Part shown: positions 1 to 8,507 of the stretch, in pieces
How positions within the stretch are numbered: the first letter of the stretch is position 1
Layout of the letters: each line of letters begins with the position of its first letter
Origin: Methanolobus bombayensis
GTDB lineage: Archaea; Halobacteriota; Methanosarcinia; Methanosarcinales; Methanosarcinaceae
Assembly (NCBI RefSeq): GCF_017873415.1
Contig: NZ_JAGGKD010000002.1
Coordinates: forward strand, 124,001-188,000
Direction: 5' to 3'
DNA: 64,000 bases
Notes under the pieces: generated by a model
Seen by the model: the letters and a program-made list of their open reading frames with translations, nothing else
Databases searched by the model: none
What the model was told of the DNA's origin: nothing
Translations under genes and position numbers: made by a program

Positions 1-1986
1 CACACCTGGCTTGAACTTCATCAGTGGCATAATCTTCTTCTGAAGGAAATCAACCGGGTCAAGTCCTATATTATCCCATAGTTTAGGCGACAATGCCTTT
101 TCTACATCCTGAAGATGTTCCTTAACGCTAATAGAATCCTGAGGCAGAGATTTAATATCTTCAATAATGCCAGTCTTAACCTCATCTGCAAGTTCATCAT
201 TCCCTCGACTCATCAACTCATTCAGTTGTTTGAGCTTGAAAAGGAATATACGGTTTGTAATAGCCTCAGGCGACTCGTTCTTTACGCCTTCCGGGTTCAT
301 GTCCCAATACTCAAAGTTGTTCCAGAAATCAAACACCTTGAAGTATTCTTTCTTACCGTTAGGCAGCCAGTCCCTTTGTTCACAGGCAGCATCAGCCCTG
401 GTACCTCTGCCAAGCATCTGCCAGAACTTTATCTTTGAGAACACAGGTTTTGCAAAAACCAGATTACAGACTTCCGGCACATCAATACCAGTATCCATCA
501 TGTCAACTGAAATAGCAACCCTTGGAAATGATTTGTCCCTGAAATCATCGATACCTTGTGATGCTCTGGAATCATCAGAAATAATAATCCTTGCAAGCTG
601 ACCTTTGTATTCTGGATAGAGTCTCTCAAAAGCTTCCCAGAGTCTCTTGGCATGAAGCTTTGATATGGCAAAGAAAATAGTCTTTGCAGGTAATGTGCCT
701 GATTGGTCTGTAAGACTGTTTTCCATAAACTCCCTGACAATAGCTTCAGATGTTCCTTTCAAAGCAACCTTTTTCTCAAGCTCAGTACCTTCAAAGTTAA
801 TAGTATCAGGGTCAATGCCTTTGTTAATTAATTCCTCTCGCTCACTTTCTGTGAGGTCATCAGGTCTGAGACCATTTATCTGGAAATGTGTTCTTGCACC
901 TGATACATTTTTCCTGAAATCACATAGAACGCCATCTCTTACAGCATCCTCATAAGCATAAAGGGCAGTAGGCGAGTCATCATCACACTCAAAGAATCTG
1001 AAAGTGTCCCTGTCAACCATATCAGCCGGAGTAGCTGTTAATCCTATCTGTATAGCATCAAGATAAGTGAATATACCTTTCCACTTGGAATAGATTGATC
1101 TATGTGCTTCATCAGAAAATATGAGATCAAATTCTCCCGGTGAAATAATGTATTTTTCATTCTTATCTTTCTGGTTGTAAATCTCCTGAAATGTCTGAAT
1201 AGTGGAAACATATAACCTTTTATTTGGATCATAATTGCCAGAAAGAATCTTCTCCTTTGATTCGTCAGGGAAGAATTTCATAAACCCTTTCTCATAAGCT
1301 TGTTTTCTAAGCTCCCTACGGTCAGCCAGGAACAGAACATTCTGAACACGTCCTTCACGCATCAACTGGTCTATTATAGCCATTGCAACACGGGTCTTTC
1401 CCGTACCAGTTGCCATGACAATCAAAGCTTTTCTGTGTCCTTTGCGAATATGTTCAACTACCCTCTTTGAGACCTCTACGCTTTTTTGACGGTCAACAAT
1501 CTTTTTGTTAATTTCAATATCATGCTCAATTCTGGCACTCTGAATTTGAAAGTTCATTCTCTCAAGGTCTCTTTGAGAATGGAATCCTTTTATCTGTCTC
1601 ATAGGATAGCGTTCTCTATCCCAGAACCATATATCATAGCCATTTGAAAGATAAATGAAAATGTGTTTACCCGTCTGAGCCTTGATATCATCGGCATATT
1701 GCTCAGCCTGCTTTTGTCCTATGGTTGGGTCTTTAGATGTCCTCTTAGCTTCAATTATAGCAATTGGATCGCCCAGACTATCAAGTAATAGATAATCAAC
1801 ATATTTGCTCTCTAAATCGTTCTTCAGGGTTTCATTTACCTGTTTGTAGAGCTGTTTTTCAAAATCAGATTGTTTTGTATCAACCTCATCGATGACTTTT
1901 GACCTATCAGAAATATCCCATCCATGTTCTTTGAGAAGAACATCGATCTTCTGTTTCCGTGTTTGTAACTCGTTGAGATTGAGCAT
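1..1986 (-). CDS. hsdR: Type I restriction enzyme R subunit (HsdR), 3' end cut by window edge
   Basis: The ATP-dependent translocase and nuclease subunit of a type I restriction-modification system, cytoplasmic. The frame is open for 662 codons from ATG 1986 (GTGGAG 7 nt upstream) to the window edge. A PD-(D/E)xK nuclease core is visible (D64, E79-A-K81). It is followed by SF2 helicase motifs: Walker A ATGTGKT at 192-198, DEAH at 292-295, LTATP at 316-320, and a motif VI-like QMLGRGTRAD near 545. The order nuclease-helicase matches the HsdR family (COG4096-like). No hsdM or hsdS lies upstream; the next gene is divergent, so M and S subunits should be downstream, beyond the left edge. The C-terminal M-interaction domain is not in view. 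An orphan helicase-nuclease cannot be excluded. Confidence 0.9.
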   Translation of the reverse strand, partial: MLNLNELQTRKQKIDVLLKEHGWDISDRSKVIDEVDTKQSDFEKQLYKQVNETLKNDLESKYVDYLLLDSLGDPIAIIEAKRTSKDPTIGQKQAEQYADDIKAQTGKHIFIYLSNGYDIWFWDRERYPMRQIKGFHSQRDLERMNFQIQSARIEHDIEINKKIVDRQKSVEVSKRVVEHIRKGHRKALIVMATGTGKTRVAMAIIDQLMREGRVQNVLFLADRRELRKQAYEKGFMKFFPDESKEKILSGNYDPNKRLYVSTIQTFQEIYNQKDKNEKYIISPGEFDLIFSDEAHRSIYSKWKGIFTYLDAIQIGLTATPADMVDRDTFRFFECDDDSPTALYAYEDAVRDGVLCDFRKNVSGARTHFQINGLRPDDLTESEREELINKGIDPDTINFEGTELEKKVALKGTSEAIVREFMENSLTDQSGTLPAKTIFFAISKLHAKRLWEAFERLYPEYKGQLARIIISDDSRASQGIDDFRDKSFPRVAISVDMMDTGIDVPEVCNLVFAKPVFSKIKFWQMLGRGTRADAACEQRDWLPNGKKEYFKVFDFWNNFEYWDMNPEGVKNESPEAITNRIFLFKLKQLNELMSRGNDELADEVKTGIIEDIKSLPQDSISVKEHLQDVEKALSPKLWDNIGLDPVDFLQKKIMPLMKFKPGV

Positions 1987-2032
1987 AGAAATCTCCACAT
2001 ATGAATAATTAAACTGTAAAACAGATTCTATT

Positions 2033-2046
2033 TTTAAGTATAAATA
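2033..2046 (-). promoter_or_regulatory. TATA-box region of hsdR
   Basis: Minus-strand TTTATACTTAAA about 50 nt before the hsdR ATG at 1986, giving an expected leader of some 25 nt that contains the GGAG site. Called by sequence and spacing only. Confidence 0.4.
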
Positions 2047-2110
2047 AGTTTATAGTGAGAAATCATCATCCTGTTTGTTCTGTCCACAAACACAATTCTC
2101 CATGAACATA

Positions 2111-2121
2111 TACTTTTTAAA
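2111..2121 (+). promoter_or_regulatory. TATA box of the 2144 gene
   Basis: TACTTTTTAAA ends 22 nt before ATG 2144, so transcription should begin within a few bases of the start codon (leaderless mRNA). This is the main argument for ATG 2144 and against the longer frame starting at 2075. Confidence 0.45.
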
Positions 2122-2143
2122 CCCGACACATATAGTACATTAT

Positions 2144-2827
2144 ATGAGAGTGGACACTAAGAGACCGGAGTCAAAAAAAGCTATTGCAATTATAGCCATA
2201 ATGATGATTTTGATACTGTTTTCCAATCAGTCAGTGGCAGAAGTGGTAGATCAGATCAAAGTTGAGATTAATGAACATGATCTTCTGGGCTCACTGGATG
2301 ACGCAGTTTCTGAAAAGGACACATCCGCAAAATCCTCAAAAACATATAATTCAGGCAGTAGTTCAGTTTATAGTACAGATTCACATGCCACTTCCAACAC
2401 TGCTTCATCCTCAGATACAACTCCATCGCAAGCTAAGAAGGAATCAGTTAATACCAATCTTTTCAGTTTGCTAAAAAAATACACCGAATACTACAATGAC
2501 GGAATAGAGGAGGTTCCGGGAGTTGTCAAAAAAATAGCCGGTAATGATGTCATTCTTCTTGAGATATCTATGAATGACAACAGTGAACTGAGGATAAAAG
2601 TACGTACAGAGGATGGACTGGTTACAGAATTCAACAAGCTGACATCAGACGAAAAAATCGACTCAACAGTAACACTCACCAGCAATGAGAATACAATTCA
2701 CACAATAGTAAAAAGTAATGATCCTTTGGGATATTTCATAACATCACTGAACCAGGGTTCCATAAATATCGAATGCAGGGGTTTTGTTAAAAAAGCAGCA
2801 TTGTCGACTTTAAAAGCATTAGGATGA
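2144..2827 (+). CDS. Exported protein of unknown function with Ser-rich linker
   Basis: I do not recognise a named family. From ATG 2144 the protein has 227 residues: a short basic stretch, one hydrophobic segment (about residues 12-29, AIAIIAIMMILILF) acting as signal anchor, then a low-complexity Ser/Thr linker (about 55-95), and a compact mixed alpha/beta domain to the end. That last domain has the look of an SCP2-like lipid-binding fold (strand pairs with charged turns, then a helix), but this is only a pattern impression. It is transcribed divergently from hsdR. The upstream in-frame ATG at 2075 would precede the TATA box and is rejected. Confidence 0.7.
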   Translation: MRVDTKRPESKKAIAIIAIMMILILFSNQSVAEVVDQIKVEINEHDLLGSLDDAVSEKDTSAKSSKTYNSGSSSVYSTDSHATSNTASSSDTTPSQAKKESVNTNLFSLLKKYTEYYNDGIEEVPGVVKKIAGNDVILLEISMNDNSELRIKVRTEDGLVTEFNKLTSDEKIDSTVTLTSNENTIHTIVKSNDPLGYFITSLNQGSINIECRGFVKKAALSTLKALG

Positions 2828-2951
2828 ATAGATGTAGTATCCACTCATCTTTATTCTCATTTCATGTTTTATGCAAACTTATAAAAAAAGATTTACATTC
2901 AGGCAGAGTTACTAAATACCTTTTCTGTAATCATTAAAGAGAGGGTTACAG

Positions 2952-3566
2952 TTGAGCTTGATAAGAAAATATGCATTTCTTGTACTTTTGATCGTTCTGG
3001 CACTTGTTTCAGTTATATATCTGGATATAGGTCTGAAATCAAGTGCCACAAATTCTGATTCATCCGTAAGTGCATATTCTATTGGGAACAAAACTGATCT
3101 GTCCGGTAATCTTATTCTTTATGTCCATCAGGACAACGAAGACATCGATGTGCTGGAAAAGAAAGTTGTTAATTCCCTTGAGGAATACGGTTACTCAGTA
3201 ACAGTTGTGGATGAAATAAAGGATGATTATGCCTCACAGTTTACATTTGTGAATGTCATCAGTATAAGCAAATCCTATACGCCGGTGTATTCTAGTTCTG
3301 ACACTCAGGTCCGCTTCGGATTTTCTTCAACAGGCAAGACTCAGTATCTTGATATCACAGGAAAGGACACGCAAAAAACAGTTGTGTTCTCATCAAGTGA
3401 TGTCGATGACTCTGAGCTACTTATACAGGGAGATATAAACCTGCACGATGAGACGAAAGGACTTTTCACTTACAGGTCATACCAGAATCACATTGAAAGC
3501 GAGATTGCAAATTCCGTTGCTTCACAGCTTGATTCACAGTTAAAGGCACAAACGATTTCCAGTTAA
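2952..3566 (+). CDS. Single-pass membrane-anchored protein of unknown function
   Basis: 204 residues, beginning at a TTG codon 2952 with GAGGG 7-11 nt upstream; no ATG fits the N-terminal hydrophobic segment. Residues 5-25 (YAFLVLLIVLALVSVIYL) form a signal anchor, followed by a Ser-rich stretch and an extracellular domain rich in beta-strand patterns and Asp/Ser. No lipobox Cys and no recognisable catalytic motif. It follows the 2144 gene in the same direction with 124 nt between, and precedes sfsA by 45 nt, so it may be cotranscribed with sfsA. Function unknown. Confidence 0.7.
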   Translation: MSLIRKYAFLVLLIVLALVSVIYLDIGLKSSATNSDSSVSAYSIGNKTDLSGNLILYVHQDNEDIDVLEKKVVNSLEEYGYSVTVVDEIKDDYASQFTFVNVISISKSYTPVYSSSDTQVRFGFSSTGKTQYLDITGKDTQKTVVFSSSDVDDSELLIQGDINLHDETKGLFTYRSYQNHIESEIANSVASQLDSQLKAQTISS

Positions 3567-3611
3567 CAGTTGTTTAGCAGTCAGATACTCCGATAATTCA
3601 AGGAAATAATT

Positions 3612-4367
3612 ATGACACAGAAAACCTCTTCCTCTTCCGCCTTATCTAAAAAAGTCCTCAGTATCCAAACCGACGTTGAAGGCATCCTCGTTGAAAGATC
3701 AAATCGTTTTTTAGCTATTGTTGAAATTGAGGATGGTGATACCAAAAGACAGGAAAAGGTACACGTGCATGATCCGGGCAGGCTTCTCGATATTCTATAT
3801 CCGGGAAACAGGGTATTACTTCGAAAAGCCAGTAACCCGAAAAGAAAAACCGGGTGGGATATGATAGCCGGAAAGTCCGGTGATAACTGGATCCTTATTA
3901 ACTCAGCATTTCACAGGCAGATATCAGGATGGATAATTGAGAACTACATTATTAATCTTTTCAGCAATGTCGATGCCGTTCTGCCAGAACAGAAGTATGG
4001 TGAAAGCAGGCTTGATTATCTACTGGTTAAAGGAAACAAGGATATCTGGATAGAGGTAAAGGGCTGTACGCTGGCAGAAGGAAGAATTTCATCTTTCCCC
4101 GATGCTCCGACAACCCGCGGAAAACGTCATCTTGATGAACTTATCAAAGCCAGGTCAGAGGGTCACGAAGCTGCAATTCTGATCCTTATATTCAGACCTG
4201 AAGCAGAATGCTTCACTGCAAATGGTATAATTGATCCTGACTTTGCACAAACGTTTGAAAAAGCACTGGAAGCCGGTGTTAAAGTATTTCCACTTAAGTT
4301 TTCATTCGAAGACAATACAGTTATTTATCACTCACAGCTTCCGCTCTGCAAAAATATCCTCTACTAA
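3612..4367 (+). CDS. sfsA: SfsA family protein (sugar fermentation stimulation homologue)
   Basis: 251 residues, typical SfsA length. The N-terminal OB-like part carries the family signature HVHDPGRLLDILYPGNRVLL (about residues 55-74). The C-terminal part has a PD-(D/E)xK nuclease-like core: RLDYLL (Asp) followed by IWIEVKGCTL (Glu and Lys). SfsA proteins bind DNA non-specifically, and a nuclease role is suspected in the family but unproven. ATG 3612 has AAGGA upstream. The gene converges on the radical SAM gene with only 15 nt between stops. Confidence 0.93.
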   Translation: MTQKTSSSSALSKKVLSIQTDVEGILVERSNRFLAIVEIEDGDTKRQEKVHVHDPGRLLDILYPGNRVLLRKASNPKRKTGWDMIAGKSGDNWILINSAFHRQISGWIIENYIINLFSNVDAVLPEQKYGESRLDYLLVKGNKDIWIEVKGCTLAEGRISSFPDAPTTRGKRHLDELIKARSEGHEAAILILIFRPEAECFTANGIIDPDFAQTFEKALEAGVKVFPLKFSFEDNTVIYHSQLPLCKNILY

Positions 4368-4382
4368 AAACGAAATGGAAAT

Positions 4383-5762
4383 TTATTTTTCATTTACCAG
4401 CCAGCAGTGACAGTTAGCCTGGAAAATATCCCTTCTTGTGAAATTAGCCGCAATACAACTTCCCCTGCATACAGGAAGCCACTGGCACCGGCTGCACTTC
4501 CCTTTCATATCCGAGGCTTTCAGGCTCCTGAAATAATTAAGAAAACGTGAATTATCCCAGATCCAACGGAAAGACCTGTCTTTCACATTCTCAACATCTG
4601 CTCCCTCAAAATAGTTGCATGGGAGAACGTCACCTTTTGAAGTGACCGTACAATATCCGATAGCACCATCACATCCAATTCTTGTATCCGGATTAGTCTC
4701 GACCCCCTGTTCCGGAATTGGTTGGAAAGTACATTCAAATTCCATTGGTGCAATTTCAGGTCCATCAGAATACCTTTTACTGAGAAGGAATTCAGTAAGT
4801 TCACGCATTCTTTTTGGTTTTACTTCCAGATCAAATGCACCTTTTCCACGTCCTGAAGGGACAAAAGGCAATATTCTGAATGTCTGCACTCCAAGTTCTT
4901 TTCCAAGTTCATAGAGTTCAGGGATATTGTCGACATTCATTGTGGTTACTGCAGCCGCCAGTGTGACCGGAACACCGGCTCTCACAAGCAACTTTATTCC
5001 ATCCACTGTCCTTTTCCATGAACCTGAAGACTGGCGGAAATCATCATGTATAACAGGTACACTTGAATCAAGGCTCACCTGTGCCCTTGCACCGATATTT
5101 GCAAGCTTCTCAGCAGCATCTTCATCTATCAGTGTTCCGTTGGTGGCTACCTGTATCATTATACCCTTTGAAGCGGCATATTCTGCGATATCGAAAAAGT
5201 CTTTTCTTATCATAGGCTCGCCGCCGCTTAGTATAAGCTGTCCGACTTCAAAATCAGCAAACTCATCGATAAGCCTGCAGCAATCTTCAAAACACAGTCC
5301 ATCGCTGCATTCCTCTCCGGCACTTACAACGCAATGTCTGCATCTGAGATTACATTTTGATGTAAGGTCCCAGAGAACACCAGCAGGAGCAGGGACTTTC
5401 CAGTAATTCATTCTTTCACTGCGCCACCACAAAAGTCCGCGATTTGTGAGTTCATCGAGTACTGGCATGCTTTTCTCCATTACAGTTTCTTTATCAGAGT
5501 GGAAAGATGTACTCAATTGTGTGATTATGTCTTCAAGTGTCCGGTACCCGTCACACATTTTAAGCAGCCAGTATGCAGGTTCATTCAGTTCCTGAACTTC
5601 CGAACTAAGGGGGTCTTCTGTTATCCAGATGTCATCTTCCTTATTTATTCTGAAAGGAAAATAAGGGACAGCAGATTTGTCCGGAATCCTGCTGTCAAAG
5701 TTTATTCCGGTATCCACATTGTATGTTTCTGCTGTCAATATGCCGGATTCCTTCTCTATCAC
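4383..5762 (-). CDS. PqqD-like / radical SAM / SPASM peptide-modifying enzyme
   Basis: 459 residues. Residues about 38-115 resemble a PqqD-type winged-helix domain, the RiPP recognition element that binds a leader peptide. The radical SAM domain follows with CxxxCxxC (C137, C141, C144) and the GGEP motif (LSGGEPM). A SPASM domain ends the protein, with a Cys-rich set (GCDG, YCTV, PCNYF, KCSRCQWLPVCRGSC) expected to hold auxiliary Fe-S clusters. This architecture is known from PqqE- and thioether-forming peptide maturases. Its ATG overlaps the TGA of the upstream M4 peptidase gene (ATGA at 5759-5762), so the two are translationally coupled. Candidate substrates are the CPPxP tail of that peptidase or the small D-x-W-C peptide at 8086-8280. 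Substrate and crosslink chemistry are inferred, not visible. Confidence 0.88.
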   Translation of the reverse strand: MIEKESGILTAETYNVDTGINFDSRIPDKSAVPYFPFRINKEDDIWITEDPLSSEVQELNEPAYWLLKMCDGYRTLEDIITQLSTSFHSDKETVMEKSMPVLDELTNRGLLWWRSERMNYWKVPAPAGVLWDLTSKCNLRCRHCVVSAGEECSDGLCFEDCCRLIDEFADFEVGQLILSGGEPMIRKDFFDIAEYAASKGIMIQVATNGTLIDEDAAEKLANIGARAQVSLDSSVPVIHDDFRQSSGSWKRTVDGIKLLVRAGVPVTLAAAVTTMNVDNIPELYELGKELGVQTFRILPFVPSGRGKGAFDLEVKPKRMRELTEFLLSKRYSDGPEIAPMEFECTFQPIPEQGVETNPDTRIGCDGAIGYCTVTSKGDVLPCNYFEGADVENVKDRSFRWIWDNSRFLNYFRSLKASDMKGKCSRCQWLPVCRGSCIAANFTRRDIFQANCHCWLVNEK

Positions 5763-7870
5763 TTGACTTCCCCGAGCATCACAAGTGTCTTCTTTCTCCA
5801 GTCATGTATCCTGTTTTCTGAGATTCCAAGTGCTTTTGAAAGCTCAGTTATCTTCTTTGTGTTCTCTGTTGCCTTCAGGAAGTCTCCAAGTGTTGAAATT
5901 GACCTTCCCTTGAACAGAGTTGCAATTTCCGGTCCGATGCCTACGATCTCTATGATATCAGTTTTCAGTGTTATGACCGGTTTTTTAACACGAATGTAGG
6001 GGTCATATGGCAGGGGGTCCGGTCCGGGCAGACATGAAAGTCCCGGAGATGGCGGACATGCTATATATGGTGAGGGTGGACAGACTACCATTGGTGATGG
6101 AGGGCAAACGAAGTCCGGTGCAGGCGGACATATGTATGGTGCAGGCGGGCATACAAAGCCTGGTGATGGCGGACATAGCACATGTGGAGATGGCGGACAG
6201 ATCATCGGTGCTATCCAGCATGTGAACGGACATGTCACAGCTGTACCTATTCCCACAGCAGCAAATGCATTTATTATACTTGCTCTCCAGCGTGAATAAT
6301 GCGGATTGGTCGAGTAGAGATCATCAAGTGAATCCAGTACCGCATCTCTCATATCGCTGAAGTCTGAGCTTGAGACCAGATGGGTCGTAAGTGCCTGATA
6401 ATATAGTAGTCCAAGCACATCACGTCCAAGTCCCTCGCATACTCTGATTCCTCTGTGTGTTCCGCCAGTGGTTATCAGGTAAGCAGCCTTGTTCATGATT
6501 CCACTGTTGATGTGGACTCCACCATTGTCCGAGTATCCTGTGTATTGATCACTTGTGTGGTCCGGCTGGTGACCATCTCTGCAACTGTCTATCGGATTTG
6601 CAGGGTCGTATTGTCCGCCATTTGTCGGATCTTCCATATTACGCAGGGCAGGTGCTGTTGCAGGCAGCCAGGCGTCTTCACCTATGAGCCAGTTTCCTGA
6701 TATTAAAGCACCGAAGACATCTGACATTGATTCATTAAGTGCACCTGATTCATTACTGTAGACCAGTCCGGCTGTATGTTCTGTAACTGCATGTGTCCAC
6801 TCGTGGGCTATAATATCAAGCGCACAGAGAGAATTATATCTTGAGCCGTCACCATTTCCTATCTTGACATAACTTCCGTTCCATGTAGCATTATTCCAGC
6901 CGCTTCCACAGTTTGCATAAATATGCATGTCAGCTCCTGCATCATCATAGCTGTCACGTCCGTGTACGGTAAAGTAGTAGTCGTAGACCATTCTTGTATA
7001 AAGGTGGCAATCAACGTCAGGCCCCTGTCCGGAAGCAGACCAGTTATTATTGCTATCTTCCGATACAGAGGCAGGAGGATAGCTGCCGTTTGCATCATGG
7101 GTGATTACTCTTGCAGAACTTGGTACCCATTGATCCTCAAGCAGGTATTTGGCTGTGCCGTGATCGTGCAGTGTATTTATGGTTACAGAACCTGCATAAG
7201 TTCCGATTCCCGAACCTGTGGTCCTTGTGTGTCCCTGTTCGTTGTTATATTTCCAGACAATTTTTCCGGTGAGAGCATCAACAAAATATTCCCATTTGGC
7301 AGGTGTGTCATCCCCACCAAGATCCTTATCAATTCCATCAACTGAAACATGCCACACAAGATGGGGTCTTTCCACAAATTGTGAAAGGATCATCAGTTTT
7401 GGTTCAGCATGCAGTTTTCTTCTGGAATTGTTCTTGTCATCCTCAAGAACGAACTTAAGTGCTTCTTCTCCTGTGATCTTTGCTTCATCTGGCAGGTCGA
7501 TGTCTGGAGTCAGCTTTCCGGTTGTTCCTTTTACGTTATCATCTGCATCGATGTGGACTATTATCTCGCTGCCAAAAACAGGCAGTTCCCTGTAGACCTG
7601 CTGCATGCGCACATGTCTGTTGCCAATACGGTCAGTATCGATCCTTTTAACAAGCATTTCCTTGCTGACAGAATTTAGCAGATAGAGGTCTTTGTTAGCA
7701 TCCATAAATTCTATGGCAGCTCTTCCCGGATCCTTTTGTTCTGCTTTTGCAAGCAAGCCTTTAAGTCTTAATGGAATGCCGGTACGTTCGTCCCATTTAA
7801 CATCTACGTTCTCATCGACACTTCTTAGCTTATCGAGTATATCCTTTTGTTTCCTGGCAGGTTCATACAT
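5759..7870 (-). CDS. M4 (thermolysin-type) metallopeptidase with CPPxP repeat tail and C-terminal helix-hairpin-helix domain
   Basis: 703 residues. Residues 1-210 are an FTP/PepSY-like propeptide; 220-545 are the M4 catalytic domain with HEWTH (H356, H360) and zinc ligand E380 in GALNESMSD, twenty residues after H360 as in thermolysin. Residues 547-613 hold ten cysteines and seven CPP(S/A)P units at C558, 566, 574, 581, 589, 597 and 605, spaced 7-8 residues. Residues about 630-703 look like a helix-hairpin-helix domain (IVGIGPEIATLFKGRSIST). No signal peptide is present at the N-terminus, odd for M4 enzymes, which normally act outside the cell. Start ATG 7870 has GGGGAG 8 nt upstream. Coupled to the radical SAM gene. 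Possible roles are leader protease, or itself the modified product. Confidence 0.93.
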   Translation of the reverse strand: MYEPARKQKDILDKLRSVDENVDVKWDERTGIPLRLKGLLAKAEQKDPGRAAIEFMDANKDLYLLNSVSKEMLVKRIDTDRIGNRHVRMQQVYRELPVFGSEIIVHIDADDNVKGTTGKLTPDIDLPDEAKITGEEALKFVLEDDKNNSRRKLHAEPKLMILSQFVERPHLVWHVSVDGIDKDLGGDDTPAKWEYFVDALTGKIVWKYNNEQGHTRTTGSGIGTYAGSVTINTLHDHGTAKYLLEDQWVPSSARVITHDANGSYPPASVSEDSNNNWSASGQGPDVDCHLYTRMVYDYYFTVHGRDSYDDAGADMHIYANCGSGWNNATWNGSYVKIGNGDGSRYNSLCALDIIAHEWTHAVTEHTAGLVYSNESGALNESMSDVFGALISGNWLIGEDAWLPATAPALRNMEDPTNGGQYDPANPIDSCRDGHQPDHTSDQYTGYSDNGGVHINSGIMNKAAYLITTGGTHRGIRVCEGLGRDVLGLLYYQALTTHLVSSSDFSDMRDAVLDSLDDLYSTNPHYSRWRASIINAFAAVGIGTAVTCPFTCWIAPMICPPSPHVLCPPSPGFVCPPAPYICPPAPDFVCPPSPMVVCPPSPYIACPPSPGLSCLPGPDPLPYDPYIRVKKPVITLKTDIIEIVGIGPEIATLFKGRSISTLGDFLKATENTKKITELSKALGISENRIHDWRKKTLVMLGEVK
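6010..6235 (-). repeat. In-gene tandem repeat encoding CPPxP units
   Basis: Imperfect tandem units of about 24 nt (one 21-nt unit) coding for the seven CPP(S/A)P motifs of the M4 peptidase. Open frames on the opposite strand and in other frames across this stretch are by-products of the repeat and are not genes. Confidence 0.85.
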
Positions 7871-8085
7871 TCCCTATCTCCCCTTTATAGTTTTCACTAT
7901 ACTATTGTTTCATATACAGGTACCCGAATGAGATTAAAAACCACTCCTGAGGCTCCCCAGCCCAGCCAGATTTAGAATCTATTATTGCTTAGTACCCTAA
8001 TTATAATTTCCCTCTAATAATCTATAAAGTTTGCTCTGGAAGTCTATTTATTATCTTAAAATAAATTAAAAGTATAGTAAAGGAC

Positions 8086-8280
8086 TTAATCTTTTTTCTC
8101 TGTTTTTTTCTTCTCTTCTTCCACAGTAGTGTTGTCACACCATGCATCAACTTCAAGATCTGCTGCACTTTTTGTATCATCATTTGATTCAGGTACTGTG
8201 CACCACGTATCTATCTGTTCATCAAGACTTGGTATTTCAATATCTTCAATCTCTTTCTTTTTAGCATTCTTTTTGTCCAT
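8086..8280 (-). CDS. Small charged peptide with two D-x-W-C repeats; candidate RiPP precursor
   Basis: 64 residues from ATG 8280 (an in-frame ATG 8292 would add four). The peptide is highly charged, with Lys-rich ends, and contains two related segments: LDEQIDTWCTVPE (DTWC at 24-27) and ADLEVDAWCDNTTVE (DAWC at 45-48). These hold its only two Trp and only two Cys. Duplicated cores in a charged leader-like peptide next to a PqqD-radical SAM-SPASM gene are typical of peptide substrates of such enzymes. GGGGT lies 5-6 nt before ATG 8280, and a TATA box lies about 40 nt upstream. It lies 215 nt upstream of the M4 gene in the same direction. Precursor function is inference. Confidence 0.65.
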   Translation of the reverse strand: MDKKNAKKKEIEDIEIPSLDEQIDTWCTVPESNDDTKSAADLEVDAWCDNTTVEEEKKKTEKKD

Positions 8281-8315
8281 ATTAAACCCCATGTATTGTG
8301 TTGTTCTTCATTGCA

Positions 8316-8325
8316 CTATATATTC
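8316..8325 (-). promoter_or_regulatory. TATA box of the small peptide gene
   Basis: Minus-strand GAATATATAG about 35 nt from ATG 8280, placing the transcript start near 8295 and giving a very short leader. Suggests the peptide has its own promoter. Confidence 0.45.
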
Positions 8326-8417
8326 AAAGCATGTCATGTACTTTCCTGAAATTCTATCAGTTCTGAAGCTTAAAAAATGTTTTTACCGTTCAACTACGAT
8401 GCCAAAACAAGAGATTG

Positions 8418-8451
8418 GAAAGTATCTCATATGAAAAAAGATGATACTTTC
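8418..8451. terminator. Hairpin between chagasin and peptide genes
   Basis: GAAAGTATC (8418-8426) pairs with GATACTTTC (8443-8451), a perfect 9-bp stem with a 16-nt loop. It lies 57 nt past the chagasin stop and upstream of the peptide promoter. A plausible transcription end or processing site; no long T-tract follows. Confidence 0.4.
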
Positions 8452-8507
8452 GTAGTCTCCGAACATTCTTTTGTTATTTTTATTTTAAAGTACAGATAAA
8501 AGTCTAG

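Noticed and set aside
2075-2143. Longer N-terminus of the 2144 protein
   Set aside because: It would start before the TATA box and adds residues ahead of the signal anchor.
6007-6233. Open frames on both strands across the CPPxP repeat and a CRISPR-like periodicity
   Set aside because: The period is about 24 nt with no spacers and is explained by the coding repeat of the M4 peptidase; the other frames are by-products.
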